A stretch of DNA of 64,000 bases from Streptomyces violascens (GCF_014649955.1 NZ_BMUA01000005.1:186001-250000), one strand, 5' to 3'. Positions 8,685 to 18,297 are shown, counted from the first letter of the stretch. Notes: generated from the letters alone by a model not told the origin. Made by a program: numbers and translations.

Positions 8685-10502
8685 GTGTCGATCAAAGTCT
8701 CCGACTACGTTCTCCAGCGGCTGCGCGAGTGGGAGGTCGAGCACGTCTTCGCCTATCCCGGTGACGGCATCAACGGCCTGCTCGCCGCCTGGGGGCGCGC
8801 CGAGAACAAGCCCGTGTTCATCCAGGCCCGGCACGAGGAGATGGCCGCCTTCGAAGCCGTCGGCTACGCCAAGTTCTCCGGCCGGGTCGGCGTGTGCGCG
8901 GCCACCTCGGGACCGGGCGCCATCCACCTCCTCAACGGCCTGTACGACGCGAAGCTGGACCACGTGCCGGTCGTCGCGATCGTCGGCCAGACCAACCGCA
9001 GCGCCATGGGCGGCTCCTACCAGCAGGAAGTCGACCTCCTGAGCCTCTTCAAGGACGTGGCTGGCGACTACTGCGAGATGGTCACGGTTCCCGAGCAACT
9101 GCCCAACGTCATCGACCGGGCGATGCGCATCGCCCGGGCCCAGCGCACGGTGACCGCGATCGTCATCCCCGCCGATGTGCAGGAGCTCGACTACTCGCCC
9201 CCGCAGCACGCCTTCAAGATGGTGCCGTCCAGCCTCGGCATGGCCGCCTATGCGCCGGTACCGGCCGACGACGACATCGCCAGGGCGGCCGAGGTGCTCA
9301 ACGCGGGCGAGAAGGTCGCCATGCTCATCGGCCAGGGTGCCCGGAGCGCCCGGGCCGAGGTCGAGCAGATCGCCGACGTGCTGGGCGCGGGCGTCGCCAA
9401 GGCCCTGCTCGGCAAGGACGCCCTGCCCGACGACCTGCCGTACGTCACCGGAGCCATCGGCCTGCTCGGCACCCGGCCCAGCTACGAGCTGATGCAGGGC
9501 TGCGACACCCTGCTCGTCATCGGATCGAGCTTCCCCTACACCCAGTTCATGCCCGCCCTCGACCAGGCCCGCGCCGTCCAGATCGACATCGACCCGCACA
9601 TGGTCGGCCTGCGCTACCCCTTCGAGGTCAACCTCGTCGGCGACGCGGGCGAGACCCTCAAGCGGCTCCTTCCGCAGCTGCGGCGCAAGCAGCACGGCAA
9701 GTGGCGCAAGAAGATCGAGAAGGACACCGCACGCTGGTGGGAGGTCATGGAGCGGCGCGCCGCGGTGGATGCCGAACCCATCAACCCCGAGTACGTGGTG
9801 CACGCCCTGGACGCACTGCTGCCCGACGACGTGATCCTGGCCGCCGACTCCGGCTCCGCCGCCAACTGGTACGCCCGCCATCTGCGGATGCGCGGCTCGA
9901 TGCGGGGTTCGCTGTCGGGCACCCTCGCCACCATGGGGCCCGGCGTCCCGTATGTGATCGGCGCCAAGTTCGCCCACCCCGACCGCCCGGCCATCGCCAT
10001 CGTGGGCGACGGAGCCATGCAGATGAACGGGCTCGCCGAGCTGATCACCGCGGGCAAGTACTGGCAGGACTGGAGCAACCCGCAGCTCATCGTCGCCGTG
10101 CTCAACAACCAGGACCTCAACCAGGTGACCTGGGAGATGCGCGCCATGTCCGGCGCCCCCCAGTTCCTGCCCTCCCAGTCGCTGCCCGACGTTCCCTACG
10201 CCGACTTCGCCCGCTCGATCGGCCTCGACGGTGTGCGGGTCGAGAAGCCGGGCGATGTCGAAGGGGCGTGGCGACAGGCCCTTGCGGCCGACCGGCCGTT
10301 CGTCATCGACTTCCGCACGGATCCCGCCGTGCCGCCGATCCCGCCGCACGCCTCGCTCGACCAGATCGAGGCCGCGGCCGCCTCGGTCCTCAAGGGCGAC
10401 AGCGACCGCACCGGCATGATCCGGCAGGGCCTCAAGGCCAAGGTGCAGGAAATGCTCCCGGGCACACGCCACCGCCACCCGGACGGCGGGCACGGCGAGT
10501 GA
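8685..10502 (+). CDS. Thiamine pyrophosphate-requiring enzyme (pyruvate oxidase/acetolactate synthase family)
   Basis: The 605-residue protein starts at a GTG with GAAAGG upstream. The ThDP-activating Glu is in RHEEMAAFEAVGYA (~51). The central domain ~190-330 follows, and the ThDP motif runs from GDGAMQMNG (~442) to VLNN (~474). Overall layout matches PoxB-like pyruvate oxidases and the 'thiamine pyrophosphate-requiring protein' group of actinobacteria rather than biosynthetic IlvB. The product is cytosolic or membrane-associated and the reaction is likely decarboxylation of a 2-keto acid. Its stop overlaps the next start (TGATG), implying translational coupling to the enolase-superfamily gene. 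Confidence 0.92.
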   Translation: MSIKVSDYVLQRLREWEVEHVFAYPGDGINGLLAAWGRAENKPVFIQARHEEMAAFEAVGYAKFSGRVGVCAATSGPGAIHLLNGLYDAKLDHVPVVAIVGQTNRSAMGGSYQQEVDLLSLFKDVAGDYCEMVTVPEQLPNVIDRAMRIARAQRTVTAIVIPADVQELDYSPPQHAFKMVPSSLGMAAYAPVPADDDIARAAEVLNAGEKVAMLIGQGARSARAEVEQIADVLGAGVAKALLGKDALPDDLPYVTGAIGLLGTRPSYELMQGCDTLLVIGSSFPYTQFMPALDQARAVQIDIDPHMVGLRYPFEVNLVGDAGETLKRLLPQLRRKQHGKWRKKIEKDTARWWEVMERRAAVDAEPINPEYVVHALDALLPDDVILAADSGSAANWYARHLRMRGSMRGSLSGTLATMGPGVPYVIGAKFAHPDRPAIAIVGDGAMQMNGLAELITAGKYWQDWSNPQLIVAVLNNQDLNQVTWEMRAMSGAPQFLPSQSLPDVPYADFARSIGLDGVRVEKPGDVEGAWRQALAADRPFVIDFRTDPAVPPIPPHASLDQIEAAAASVLKGDSDRTGMIRQGLKAKVQEMLPGTRHRHPDGGHGE

Positions 10503-11662
10503 TGAAGCCTGCGGGTGATGGCGCCAACTTCCTTTTGCACAGAGGGAGTTCGAGTGATGGAGAACCCTCGGTCGAGGGTGTCGAGGTGGCCGCCTACACG
10601 CTGGCCACCGACGCCCCGGAGGCCGACGGAACCCTGGAGTGGGACGAGACCACCCTCGTGGTGGTCCACGCCCGATCCGGCACCACCACCGGACTCGGCT
10701 ACACCTACGGAGCCCTCGAGACGGCGGCCTACATCCGCGGGCACCTGGCGCCCGTGGCCACGGGCCGCTCCGTGTGGGATGTACCGGGTGCGAACGAGGC
10801 GATGGCCCGGGCCGTGCGCAACGACGGGCGCCCGGGCCTGGTCGCCGGCGCGATCTCCGCCGTCGACGTCGCCCTGTGGGACCTCAAGGCCCGAGTGCTC
10901 GGCCTTCCGTTGACCCGCCTGCTCGGACAGGCCCGCTCCCAGGTGCCGGTGTACGGGAGCGGCGGCTTCACCACGTACGACGAACGGCAGCAGGACCGGC
11001 AACTGCGCCACTGGGTCGAGGAGCAGGGCATCCCCCGGGTAAAGATCAAGATCGGCGAGTCGTGGGGGAGTGCCGAGCGGCGTGACCGGGAGCGGATCGC
11101 CCGGGCCCGCGCCTCCATCGGCGACACCACGGAGCTCTACGTCGATGCCAACGGCGGATACACCGTCAAACAAGCTGTAAGGGCGGCGAGTTGGCTGGGC
11201 GACCACGGCGTCACCTGGTTCGAGGAGCCGGTCTCCTCCGACGACCTCGAAGGTCTCGCCAGGATCAGATCGGCCATCGACGTGGACGTGGCCGCGGGTG
11301 AATACGGCTATACCCTGGCCTACTTCGGGCAGATGCTGCGGGCCGGCGCGGTGGACTGCCTCCAGGCGGACGCGACCCGCTGCGGCGGGCTCACCGTGTG
11401 GTTGCGCGCCGCCGCCCTCGCCGAAGCGTTCGGGCTGCACATCTCGGGACACTGCGCCCCCCATGTGCACGCGGCCGCCGCGGCCTCCGTGCCCAACCTG
11501 CGCCACCTGGAATGGTTCCACGACCACGTACGGCTCGAATCGCGGTGGTTCGACGGCACGTTGGACCCCAAGGGCGGCCACATCACCCCGGGCGCCGACG
11601 GTGCCCCGGGCCACGGGCTGACCCTCAGGGCCGCCGATGCCGAACCCCATCGCACCGGCTGA
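10502..11662 (+). CDS. Enolase-superfamily (mandelate racemase/muconate lactonizing-like) enzyme
   Basis: From the overlapping ATG at 10502 the product has 386 residues. It shows RVKIKIG (KxK base, ~182), metal ligands in YVDANGG (~214), FEEPVSSDD (~240) and AAGEYGY (~265), and a C-terminal HCAPH (~318). This is the acid-sugar dehydratase/racemase layout. Its relatives begin just before VEGVEVAAYT. A stronger Shine-Dalgarno (GAGGGAG) precedes an ATG at 10557, but that ATG is one base out of frame with the domain, so the true N-terminus is uncertain. It sits between the ThDP enzyme and an SDR, likely one pathway. Confidence 0.88.
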   Translation: MKPAGDGANFLLHRGSSSDGEPSVEGVEVAAYTLATDAPEADGTLEWDETTLVVVHARSGTTTGLGYTYGALETAAYIRGHLAPVATGRSVWDVPGANEAMARAVRNDGRPGLVAGAISAVDVALWDLKARVLGLPLTRLLGQARSQVPVYGSGGFTTYDERQQDRQLRHWVEEQGIPRVKIKIGESWGSAERRDRERIARARASIGDTTELYVDANGGYTVKQAVRAASWLGDHGVTWFEEPVSSDDLEGLARIRSAIDVDVAAGEYGYTLAYFGQMLRAGAVDCLQADATRCGGLTVWLRAAALAEAFGLHISGHCAPHVHAAAAASVPNLRHLEWFHDHVRLESRWFDGTLDPKGGHITPGADGAPGHGLTLRAADAEPHRTG

Positions 11663-11714
11663 CCGGCCCGGTCACCCGCCCTCGCGTACCGAGTCGCGTA
11701 CTGAAAGGAAGGCC

Positions 11715-12725
11715 ATGCCCGAGACCGTCGTCATCACCGGAGCCAGCGCCGGCATCGGCCGTGCCATCGCCCGTCTCTTCGCCCGGCGCGGCGCCAACAT
11801 CGCCCTGTTGGCCCGCGGCGAAGCCGGACTGCGCACGGCCGCCCGGGAGGTCGAGGAGCTCGGCGGGCACGCCCTGGCGATCCCCGTCGACGTCGCCGAC
11901 CACGACCAGGTCGACAAGGCCGCCGACACCGCCGAAGCGGCCTTCGGGCCCATCGACATCTGGGTCAACGTGGCCTTCACCTCGGTGTTCGCGCCCTTCA
12001 CCGAGATCACCCCGGACGAGTTCCGCCGCGTCACGGACGTGACCTACCTCGGCTTCGTGCACGGCACGCGCAGCGCCCTTGCCCGTATGGTGCCGCGCGA
12101 CCGCGGCACCATCGTGCAGGTCGGCTCCGCTCTCGGGGAGCGCTCCATTCCGCTCCAGTCCGCGTACTGCGGGGCCAAGCACGCCATGAACGGGTTCACC
12201 TCGTCGGTGCGTACCGAGCTCCTCCACAACAAGAGCCACGTACGCATCACCGTGGTCCAGATGCCGGCCGTCAACACGCCCCAGTTCTCCTGGGTACGTT
12301 CGCGGCTGAAGGGCCATCCGCAGCCCGTGCCGCCGATCTACCAGCCCGAAGTCGCCGCGCGGGCCGTCCTGTTCGCGGCCGACCATCCCCGGCGCAAGCA
12401 GTACTACCTCGGCGCCTCCACGGTCGCCACCATCTGGGCCAACCGGCTTGTCCCGGCCGTCCTCGACCGCTACCTCGCCCGCACCGGGTACGCGTCGCAG
12501 CAGCGCGAGGAGCTGGCGCCGGAGTCCACCCGGGGCAATCTGTGGCGCCCCCTCGACCAGAAGCCGGGAGCCGATTACGGCGCGCACGGCATCTTCGACG
12601 AGGAGGCCCGCTCCCACTCGCTCCAGGCCGCGACGGCCCACCACCCCGTGCTCACCACGGGCACCGGTCTGGGTGCGCTGGCGGTGGCGGCCCTGGCCGT
12701 GCGCCGGTACCGCAAGAAGGCATGA
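11715..12725 (+). CDS. SDR family oxidoreductase with C-terminal hydrophobic tail
   Basis: The 336-residue protein starts at an ATG preceded by GAAAGGAAGG. It has the TGASAGIG cofactor loop (~8), a catalytic SAYCGAKHA (YxxxK, ~155) and the upstream Ser of the triad in VGSALGE. The last ~30 residues contain a hydrophobic helix (TGLGALAVAALAV) followed by RRYRKKA, which resembles the tail of the FAD/Fe-S protein at the other end of this gene run. That suggests both are tethered to the inner face of the membrane. Substrate is unknown. A weak hairpin follows. Confidence 0.9.
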   Translation: MPETVVITGASAGIGRAIARLFARRGANIALLARGEAGLRTAAREVEELGGHALAIPVDVADHDQVDKAADTAEAAFGPIDIWVNVAFTSVFAPFTEITPDEFRRVTDVTYLGFVHGTRSALARMVPRDRGTIVQVGSALGERSIPLQSAYCGAKHAMNGFTSSVRTELLHNKSHVRITVVQMPAVNTPQFSWVRSRLKGHPQPVPPIYQPEVAARAVLFAADHPRRKQYYLGASTVATIWANRLVPAVLDRYLARTGYASQQREELAPESTRGNLWRPLDQKPGADYGAHGIFDEEARSHSLQAATAHHPVLTTGTGLGALAVAALAVRRYRKKA

Positions 12726-12731
12726 ACCCCA

Positions 12732-12750
12732 CACCGCGATCGGCGCGGTG
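12732..12750 (+). terminator. Weak hairpin after the redox operon
   Basis: CACCGCG and CGCGGTG flank a five-base loop just after the SDR stop codon. The stem is only seven pairs, all but one of them G-C. Confidence 0.5.
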
Positions 12751-12889
12751 CACTGAGACCTTCGCATGTGCGGGTGCGAGGTTTCCTCTTCGCGCCCCGT
12801 GGTAGTCCGCTAGTGCGTTCCTTGCGTACGAAGGGATGAAGGCGCCGGACGGGTTGGGACCATCAGCCGCCGGCGCCGCCGGCCCCGCC

Positions 12890-13426
12890 TCATGTCTCGC
12901 TGAGGCACCACGCGTCGTCCTGCTCATCCCGCGTGCAGGGCTGGATGTCGAAGGGCGGCAGGGCGGGTGCGGACGCCGCCGTGCTGAGGGTGGGCTCCGG
13001 CGGCAGTGGGCGCAGCGGCCGCAGAGCCTGCGGCTGGGCCTTGAGAGTGAACCAGACCACCTTGCCGCCGGGGGTGGTGTGGGTGCCCCAGCTGTCGCTG
13101 AGGTGGGCGATCAGGGCGAGGCCGCGGCCGCGTTCGGCGAAGGGCCGCGGTCCGCGCAGGCGCGGCAGGCGGGGGTCGGTGTCGGCGACGGAGGCGGTGA
13201 GCCGACCGCGGGCCCAGCGCAGTTCCAGGACGCAGTCGTGGTCGCCCCGGGCGTGGCGGTGAACGTTGGTGAGCAGTTCGCACACGCCGAGACTCACGGG
13301 CTGGATGATGTTCTCCAGGCGCCAGTGGCGCAAGTGGGCGGCGACGATGCGGCGGACCTGGGGAATGCGGTCCGGTGTCGCGTCAAGCCTCAGACTGTAC
13401 TTCCGGGGATTGTCGATGGTGACCAC
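12890..13426 (-). CDS. RsbW-like ATP-binding protein (anti-sigma kinase family)
   Basis: The 178-residue protein starts at a GTG at 13426 with AGGGAG upstream. The HATPase_c_2 fold is visible as the N-box in GVCELLTNVHRHA, the D-box in VADTDPRLP and the G-box in RGRGLALIAHLSDSWG. Streptomyces encode dozens of these; some bind sigma factors, many have unknown partners. The C-terminal ~40 residues are a Pro/Ala-rich extension beyond the catalytic core. No sigma gene is adjacent. Kinase activity is inferred from the family. Confidence 0.88.
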   Translation of the reverse strand: MVTIDNPRKYSLRLDATPDRIPQVRRIVAAHLRHWRLENIIQPVSLGVCELLTNVHRHARGDHDCVLELRWARGRLTASVADTDPRLPRLRGPRPFAERGRGLALIAHLSDSWGTHTTPGGKVVWFTLKAQPQALRPLRPLPPEPTLSTAASAPALPPFDIQPCTRDEQDDAWCLSET

Positions 13427-13711
13427 TGCGGCTCCCTTGTCGGCGGAAGCGGCTCGCCGGCCACTCCCGCGTCCGCAGCCACGCGAGGCCTACCAGAAGT
13501 AGCCGAATGGGCACAGCGCGGATTCCTCCAGCATGACCCGTACGGCCGCATTCGCAACACGAAGCGGCGCGAAGTGTGCAAGGGGCCCGGGACGACCGGT
13601 GCGGGGCCGGTCGGCGGGCACCGACCGGGCGGCGGCGGGATAGTGGAAGCAGCCATGGCCGGTGTGCCGGGCCCACGGCCGGTGAGGGGGACTCCTGGAA
13701 GCGAGGGTTTC

Positions 13712-14515
13712 GTGACGCCCCGATCAACAGACTCCACGTTCCAACTCGGCTCCGGCACCCCGGTGTTCGGGGCACCGTGCTGGGTGAGCCTGATGGCCCG
13801 CGACCTGAGTGCCGCGACGGATTTCTACGGCGCGGTGATGGGCTGGACGTTCGTGCCCGCCGGGTTGGGGGAGGAATTCCGGATCGCGCTGGCGGACGGG
13901 GTTCCGGTCGCGGGTATCAGCGCGCTGGCCCAGGCTTTTCAGGTCGCCGTCGCGTGGACGCCGTACTTCGCGGTGGAGGACGCCGATGTGACCGCGGCGC
14001 GCATCCGCGAGCGGGGCGCCACGGTCGCGGTCGGGCCGGTCGCCCTGCAGACCGGGCGCGGGGCGCTGGCGGCCGACCGGGACGGGGCCGTCTTCGGGAT
14101 CTGGCAGGGCCCGCTCGTCTCGAACTGGGAATCCTGGCGTGACGCCGCGCCCGCCTGGACCCGGCTGCACACGCGCAACGCCTTCGACGCGGCGATCTTC
14201 TACGGCGAGGTCCTCGACTGGGCCTGCGACCGGCCCGGCTGCTGCGACGTCCAGTACGAGCACGACGAGGTGGTCCTGCGCCATGCCGGGCACATCGTCG
14301 CGCGCCTGACGTCCGGTGCCGTCGAAGCCGCTCCCGACCCGAGCCTGCGCCCCCACTGGCACACCCACTTCACCGTCAAGGACCCCCACGGCCACGCCGA
14401 CAAAGCCCGCGCCCACGGCGCCACCGTCCTGGCCGACGGCATGTCCCCCACCGGCACCTGGGTACGGATCAAGGATCCGGACGGAGCCACCTTCACCCTG
14501 AGCGGCACCACATAG
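13712..14515 (+). CDS. VOC family protein with two VOC modules
   Basis: The GTG at 13712 is preceded by GCGAGGG and gives 267 residues; an ATG at 13655 would add a Pro/Gly-rich leader without domain content. Two VOC repeats are visible: residues ~15-130 (GAPCWVSLMARDLSAATDFY, ending in DGAVFGIWQG) and ~135-265 (AWTRLHTRNAFDAAIFYGEVL, ending in IKDPDGATFTL). This double layout is common in Streptomyces 27-kDa antigen-like VOC proteins. It lies divergent from the RsbW-like gene. Ligand unknown. Confidence 0.87.
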   Translation: MTPRSTDSTFQLGSGTPVFGAPCWVSLMARDLSAATDFYGAVMGWTFVPAGLGEEFRIALADGVPVAGISALAQAFQVAVAWTPYFAVEDADVTAARIRERGATVAVGPVALQTGRGALAADRDGAVFGIWQGPLVSNWESWRDAAPAWTRLHTRNAFDAAIFYGEVLDWACDRPGCCDVQYEHDEVVLRHAGHIVARLTSGAVEAAPDPSLRPHWHTHFTVKDPHGHADKARAHGATVLADGMSPTGTWVRIKDPDGATFTLSGTT

Positions 14516-14604
14516 GCCCGCTCCCGCGTTGCGTTCACCCGTGGTGCGGGGGGACCATGCCCGGGCGGGGGCCGGGTCCGGTGCCGAGCGTGGAGGTGGC
14601 GTCG

Positions 14605-15477
14605 ATGTGCCGTCTGTTCGGACTCAGCAGTGCCCCGCGTCGCAGCCGGGCCACCTTCTGGCTGCTCGACGCCCCCGACAGCCTGATGGCGCAGAGTCAC
14701 CGTGACCCGGACGGGACGGGCCTGGGATACTTCGACCCCGATGGCACACCCCAGGTCCGCAAGGCCCCGGACGCCGCGTACGAGGACCGGGACTTCGCGC
14801 GGGAGGCCAGGCAGATCTGCTCCGCCACCTTCCTCGCCCACATCCGGCTCGCCTCGACCGGCAGCCTCACCGCTCCCAACACCCACCCGTTCCAGCAGGA
14901 CGGGCGGCTGTTCGCGCACAACGGCGTCGTCGAAGACCTGGCGACCCTGGAGGCCCGGCTGGGCCCTGACCTGTCCCTGGTCGCCGGGGACACGGACTCC
15001 GAGCGGATCTTCGCGCTGATCACCCGCGAGATCCGTGCCGCGCAGGGCGACATCGGCACCGGCATCGAGCACGCCACCCGGTGGGTCGCGGCCCAACTCC
15101 CCGTCTACTCCCTCAACTTCATCCTGACCACCCCGGACGAAGTCTGGGCCCTGCGTTATCCGGCCACGCACGAGCTGTACGTACTGGAGCGCGAGGCGGG
15201 CGGCCCGCACGGCACCCGGCACCTGGACCACAGCGGCACCGCCGGCCGGATGCGCGTCCATTCCGGGGACCTCGCCGACACCCCGGCGATCGTCGTCGCC
15301 AGCGAGCGCATGGACGAGCATCCCGAGTGGCGCCTGATGGAGCCGGGAGAACTGCTCCACATCACCCCGGACGGCAGCGCGGAGCGCCGGCTCGTCCTGC
15401 CGGATCCGCCGGCCAACCCGCTCGGGCTCGACGACCTCTCCGCCCGCGCGGCCCACTCGCAGCAAGCGGGTGGGTGA
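14605..15477 (+). CDS. Class II glutamine amidotransferase family protein
   Basis: The start is fixed by the catalytic Cys immediately after Met (MCRLFGLSS), preceded by GGAGGTGG. The 290-residue protein has the Ntn-hydrolase signatures FLAHIRLASTG, NTHPF and FAHNGVV, plus DTDSERIFAL. This is the YafJ/EgtC-like group that lacks a synthase domain. It could hydrolyse a gamma-glutamyl substrate, but the substrate is not evident and no ergothioneine genes are adjacent. It is followed by a DUF6479 gene on the opposite strand. Confidence 0.88.
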   Translation: MCRLFGLSSAPRRSRATFWLLDAPDSLMAQSHRDPDGTGLGYFDPDGTPQVRKAPDAAYEDRDFAREARQICSATFLAHIRLASTGSLTAPNTHPFQQDGRLFAHNGVVEDLATLEARLGPDLSLVAGDTDSERIFALITREIRAAQGDIGTGIEHATRWVAAQLPVYSLNFILTTPDEVWALRYPATHELYVLEREAGGPHGTRHLDHSGTAGRMRVHSGDLADTPAIVVASERMDEHPEWRLMEPGELLHITPDGSAERRLVLPDPPANPLGLDDLSARAAHSQQAGG

Positions 15478-15504
15478 GGGAAACTCGGCGACCCAGGGGC
15501 TTTG

Positions 15505-15735
15505 CTACCTGCGGCCATCCGGGTCCGAGGCGTCCGGCGCCTGTGTGGCGTCGGGGGTCTGCCAGGAATCCGCTCGTGGCTGGTGTTCCTGCGGAGGCAT
15601 CCGTTTGCGGGAGGTGCGCCGGCTCCCGAACCAGAACATCCCGATCAGCACGGCGACGACGATGATGCCCACGCCCGTGAACAGCCAGGACGTCGAGTTC
15701 GCGGCGAGCGTCTGCGAAGCGGCGAAAGTGGTCAT
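15505..15735 (-). CDS. DUF6479-like small membrane protein
   Basis: From an ATG at 15735 the product is 76 residues: a short N-terminus (MTTFAASQTLAANST), one membrane helix (WLFTGVGIIVVAVLIGMFWFG), an Arg/Lys-rich stop-transfer (SRRTSRKR) and a disordered Asp/Pro tail. This matches the Streptomyces DUF6479 pattern. No convincing Shine-Dalgarno precedes the ATG, so the start is less sure. Function unknown. Confidence 0.65.
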   Translation of the reverse strand: MTTFAASQTLAANSTSWLFTGVGIIVVAVLIGMFWFGSRRTSRKRMPPQEHQPRADSWQTPDATQAPDASDPDGRR

Positions 15736-15906
15736 GAAGGACGCGTACCCGCGCCGCGGCCGAGATGACACGGAGTCCCGGACGACTTCGCCCGCCTGGG
15801 GCTCGGTACCACACGCGGTGACTGTGCGTGACCGTTCGGGATGCGCGGGGCTCGGCGCGCTGTTTGTCTGGAGGCATCTGCACCCCCCCGAGCAGCAGGA
15901 GTGATC

Positions 15907-16089
15907 ATGAGCGTTGCAGACGAGTTCGGTGCCCGTGCCCAGCAGATGCGCCAGAAGGCGGAACAACTGGAGCAGGCCGCGGAGCGCGCGTCCGACCCGG
16001 CGGAGCGCGAGCGGCTGAAGGAGAAGGCCCGCCGTCTCCAGGAGCAGAGCAAGATGCCGGGCGACAGCGGCGGCATCGACCCCATGTGA
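15907..16089 (+). CDS. DUF6381 family small coiled-coil protein
   Basis: The 60-residue protein starts at an ATG with CAGGAG six bases upstream. It is a continuous charged helix (RAQQMRQKAEQLEQAAERA, then PAERERLKEKARRLQEQSKM) ending in GGIDPM. This composition and the DPM end match DUF6381, a Streptomyces family of unknown role. It is soluble with no transmembrane segment. A perfect hairpin follows 21 bases downstream. Confidence 0.8.
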   Translation: MSVADEFGARAQQMRQKAEQLEQAAERASDPAERERLKEKARRLQEQSKMPGDSGGIDPM

Positions 16090-16110
16090 GCCGAGCCCGG
16101 TAGCGCCGCA

Positions 16111-16139
16111 GCGGCCCCTCGTTCGCCACGAGGGGCCGC
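16111..16139. terminator. Bidirectional hairpin terminator
   Basis: GCGGCCCCTCGT and ACGAGGGGCCGC form a perfect 12-bp stem around TCGCC. It lies between two converging genes (DUF6381 and the antiporter operon) and can serve both. Confidence 0.85.
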
Positions 16140-16182
16140 CGTGCGCTCAACGTGGTTTCCTGATGAGGGAGTTGGTCTCCGT

Positions 16183-17931
16183 TCACCCGGCCGCGATGCC
16201 CGGCAGTGCGAGGCCGCCGAGCAGGGCCGTGCCCACCAGGAGCCAGGCGACGTAGTCGCCGATGTGGCCCGAGTGGAGCCTGCGCAGCGGTTTTGTCCAG
16301 GCGTACGGTTCCTGGCTCGCCGAGCCGCGAACGGCCGCCCCCGCCAGGCATGCGGCCAGGACGGCCGAGGCGAGGCCGAGGAGTACGCCGGTCGGTGTCC
16401 AGTGCGGCGCGTGGGCCGCATCGGCGTCGAAGGTCCGGCCCACTGCCGAGGCCAGGCCCGGCGTCAGACCCTCGGTCAGCGCCCCGGCGAGCAGCACGGC
16501 CGGAACCGCGATCATCGTGACCGGCACCCGGCCGAGCCTGCCCTCGGTCTCGGGCTCCTCGCCGCTGCCGCTCGTCTCGTACCCGGGATCGCCCAGCGGC
16601 TCCGGCCCGAGCCCGAAGAACACACGCGCGGCGACCCGGAGCACGGCGCCCGCGGTGACCGCCGACACGGCCACGAACAGCACGGTGAAACCGCCGCCCG
16701 CCGCCTCCTCCGTGAGCGACTTCCCGAGCCCCGTGCCGAACGGCGCAAGCCCCGCCAGCGCCAGCGCACCCACCACGAACAGCGCGGCCACCACCGGCAA
16801 CTCCCGTGCCCTGCCGTGCAGTTCGTGCTCGTCCACGCTGCCGTACCGGTCCAGCAGGATCCCCGTACAGGCGAACAGGGCCGCCTTCACACCCGCGTGG
16901 CCCAGGACGTAGATCGCCACGCCGCCGGTCGCGTCCGGCTTCAGCAGGCCGATGCCGATCAGGAAGAGCCCGGTGTGCGCGACGGTCGAGTACGCGAGGA
17001 GGCGCTTGATGTGGCGCTGCTGCCAGCACATCAGCGCGCCCACCAGGGCCGTCAGGACGCCGAGCACCACCAGGGCGCGCTCGGCGTCCGGGGCCGGCAC
17101 GCCACCCGGCCCTGCGAACACCGTGTGGTAGACGCGCCACGTCCCGTACAGGCCGAGCTCGACCATCACCCCGGAAAGGAGCATGCACACCGGCGTCGGC
17201 GCGACCGCGTGGGCGTCCGGCAGCCAGAAGTGGAACGGCAGGGCCGCGGCCTTGACCAGGAGGCCGGTCAGGACGAGGGCGAAGGCGGCGAGGGTCAGTG
17301 CGTCGGGTCCGCCGTGCGCGTCGAGGTGCTGCCCGATCTGCCGCATCCCGAGCTCGCCGGTCCGCGCGTACAGCAGCACGATCCCCGTCAACGTGGCATA
17401 CGCGCCCAGGGAGTTGACCACCCCGAAGGTGAGCGCGCCCTGGACGGCCTTCGCCTCCTCGACGCGGTAGCCGGTCAGGGCGTACGCCACGACGCTCATC
17501 AGCTCGAAGAAGACGAAGGCGTTGAAGAGGTCGCCGGTGAGCGCGAATCCGCACATGCCCGCCTGGAAGAGCAGCACGAGGGCAGGGAAGGAGCCCGCGT
17601 GCCGGTGCGGGGGCTCGTCGAAGTAGTGCCAGGAGTAGACGAGGACGGCGACGACCAGGACGGAGACCAGCGCCGCGAGACCGGTGCCGGGCCCGTCGCC
17701 GACCAGGACGATGCCCACACCTTCGCCGTGCCGGGGACGCCAGCCGCCGACCCATTCGACGGCGCCCGGCGAGGAGTTGAGCAGCAGGACGATGGCGAGC
17801 CCGGCGGTGGCCGCCGCCACCGCGCACCCGACCGACTCGGCCACGACGCGGGGGAGTCGTCGCCCGGCGGCCACGAGGGCGGCGGCGCCGAGCATCGGCA
17901 CGGCCACGACCAGGGGCAGCAGCTGGTTCAT
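16183..17931 (-). CDS. mrpD: MrpD/NuoN-like cation antiporter subunit
   Basis: The 582-residue protein has about 14 membrane helices and belongs to the proton-conducting transporter family (Proton_antipo_M). Key ion-path residues are visible: the TM5 Glu in [15 protein letters not shown], the TM7 Lys in [25 protein letters not shown] and a TM12-type Lys in [15 protein letters not shown] charged loop rich in Glu ([11 protein letters not shown]) interrupts the C-terminal part. The start ATG overlaps the mrpC stop (ATGA). It is the last gene and the only large ion-translocating subunit of this operon, since no MrpA-type NuoL-like subunit is present. Confidence 0.9.
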   Translation of the reverse strand: MNQLLPLVVAVPMLGAAALVAAGRRLPRVVAESVGCAVAAATAGLAIVLLLNSSPGAVEWVGGWRPRHGEGVGIVLVGDGPGTGLAALVSVLVVAVLVYSWHYFDEPPHRHAGSFPALVLLFQAGMCGFALTGDLFNAFVFFELMSVVAYALTGYRVEEAKAVQGALTFGVVNSLGAYATLTGIVLLYARTGELGMRQIGQHLDAHGGPDALTLAAFALVLTGLLVKAAALPFHFWLPDAHAVAPTPVCMLLSGVMVELGLYGTWRVYHTVFAGPGGVPAPDAERALVVLGVLTALVGALMCWQQRHIKRLLAYSTVAHTGLFLIGIGLLKPDATGGVAIYVLGHAGVKAALFACTGILLDRYGSVDEHELHGRARELPVVAALFVVGALALAGLAPFGTGLGKSLTEEAAGGGFTVLFVAVSAVTAGAVLRVAARVFFGLGPEPLGDPGYETSGSGEEPETEGRLGRVPVTMIAVPAVLLAGALTEGLTPGLASAVGRTFDADAAHAPHWTPTGVLLGLASAVLAACLAGAAVRGSASQEPYAWTKPLRRLHSGHIGDYVAWLLVGTALLGGLALPGIAAG

Positions 17932-18275
17932 CCGCGCAGCTCGGAGAGTTCGTCGGGATTCACCGTGCCGTGACGTTTGGCGACCTGCATCACCAGAGCG
18001 AGCAGAAGGGCGGTGACGGTGGCGCCGACCACGACATCGGTGAGGGCAAGGGCCTGGACGACCGGGTCCACGAGCGGTCGCGACCCCGGTGTCACATCGG
18101 AGAAGACCGGCGCCGTGCCGCCGTCGCGGTACCCCACCGCGAGCAGCAGCACATAGGTGGATGACTGACACACCGTCAGGCAGCCCACCGCGTGCACCAG
18201 ATGGCGGCTGGTGGCGAGGCCGTAGCAGCCCACCAGGAAGATCCATCCGGCGACGAGGTACGGCACTGTGTTCAT
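17928..18275 (-). CDS. mrpC: MrpC/NuoK-like antiporter subunit
   Basis: The product of 115 residues (116 if the GTG at 18278 is used) has three membrane helices in the NuoK/MrpC pattern: [37 protein letters not shown] and [25 protein letters not shown]. The conserved [14 protein letters not shown] block is typical of MrpC. Its stop overlaps the mrpD start by an ATGA junction. It is an inner-membrane subunit of the Mrp complex. Confidence 0.9.
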   Translation of the reverse strand: MNTVPYLVAGWIFLVGCYGLATSRHLVHAVGCLTVCQSSTYVLLLAVGYRDGGTAPVFSDVTPGSRPLVDPVVQALALTDVVVGATVTALLLALVMQVAKRHGTVNPDELSELRG

Positions 18276-18297
18276 CACTGTCGGCTCACACCCCCGT

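Noticed and set aside
6824..8695. Long leftward open frame (623 codons) opposite the FAD/Fe-S gene
   Set aside because: It is Gly/Ala/Arg/His-rich with no family match and fully antisense to a conserved enzyme; typical of high-GC third-position shadows.
8894..11662. A 922-codon rightward open frame spanning the ThDP and enolase genes
   Set aside because: Only its last ~386 codons (from 10502) encode a recognisable protein. The first part is the Arg/Pro-rich shadow of the ThDP gene in another frame.
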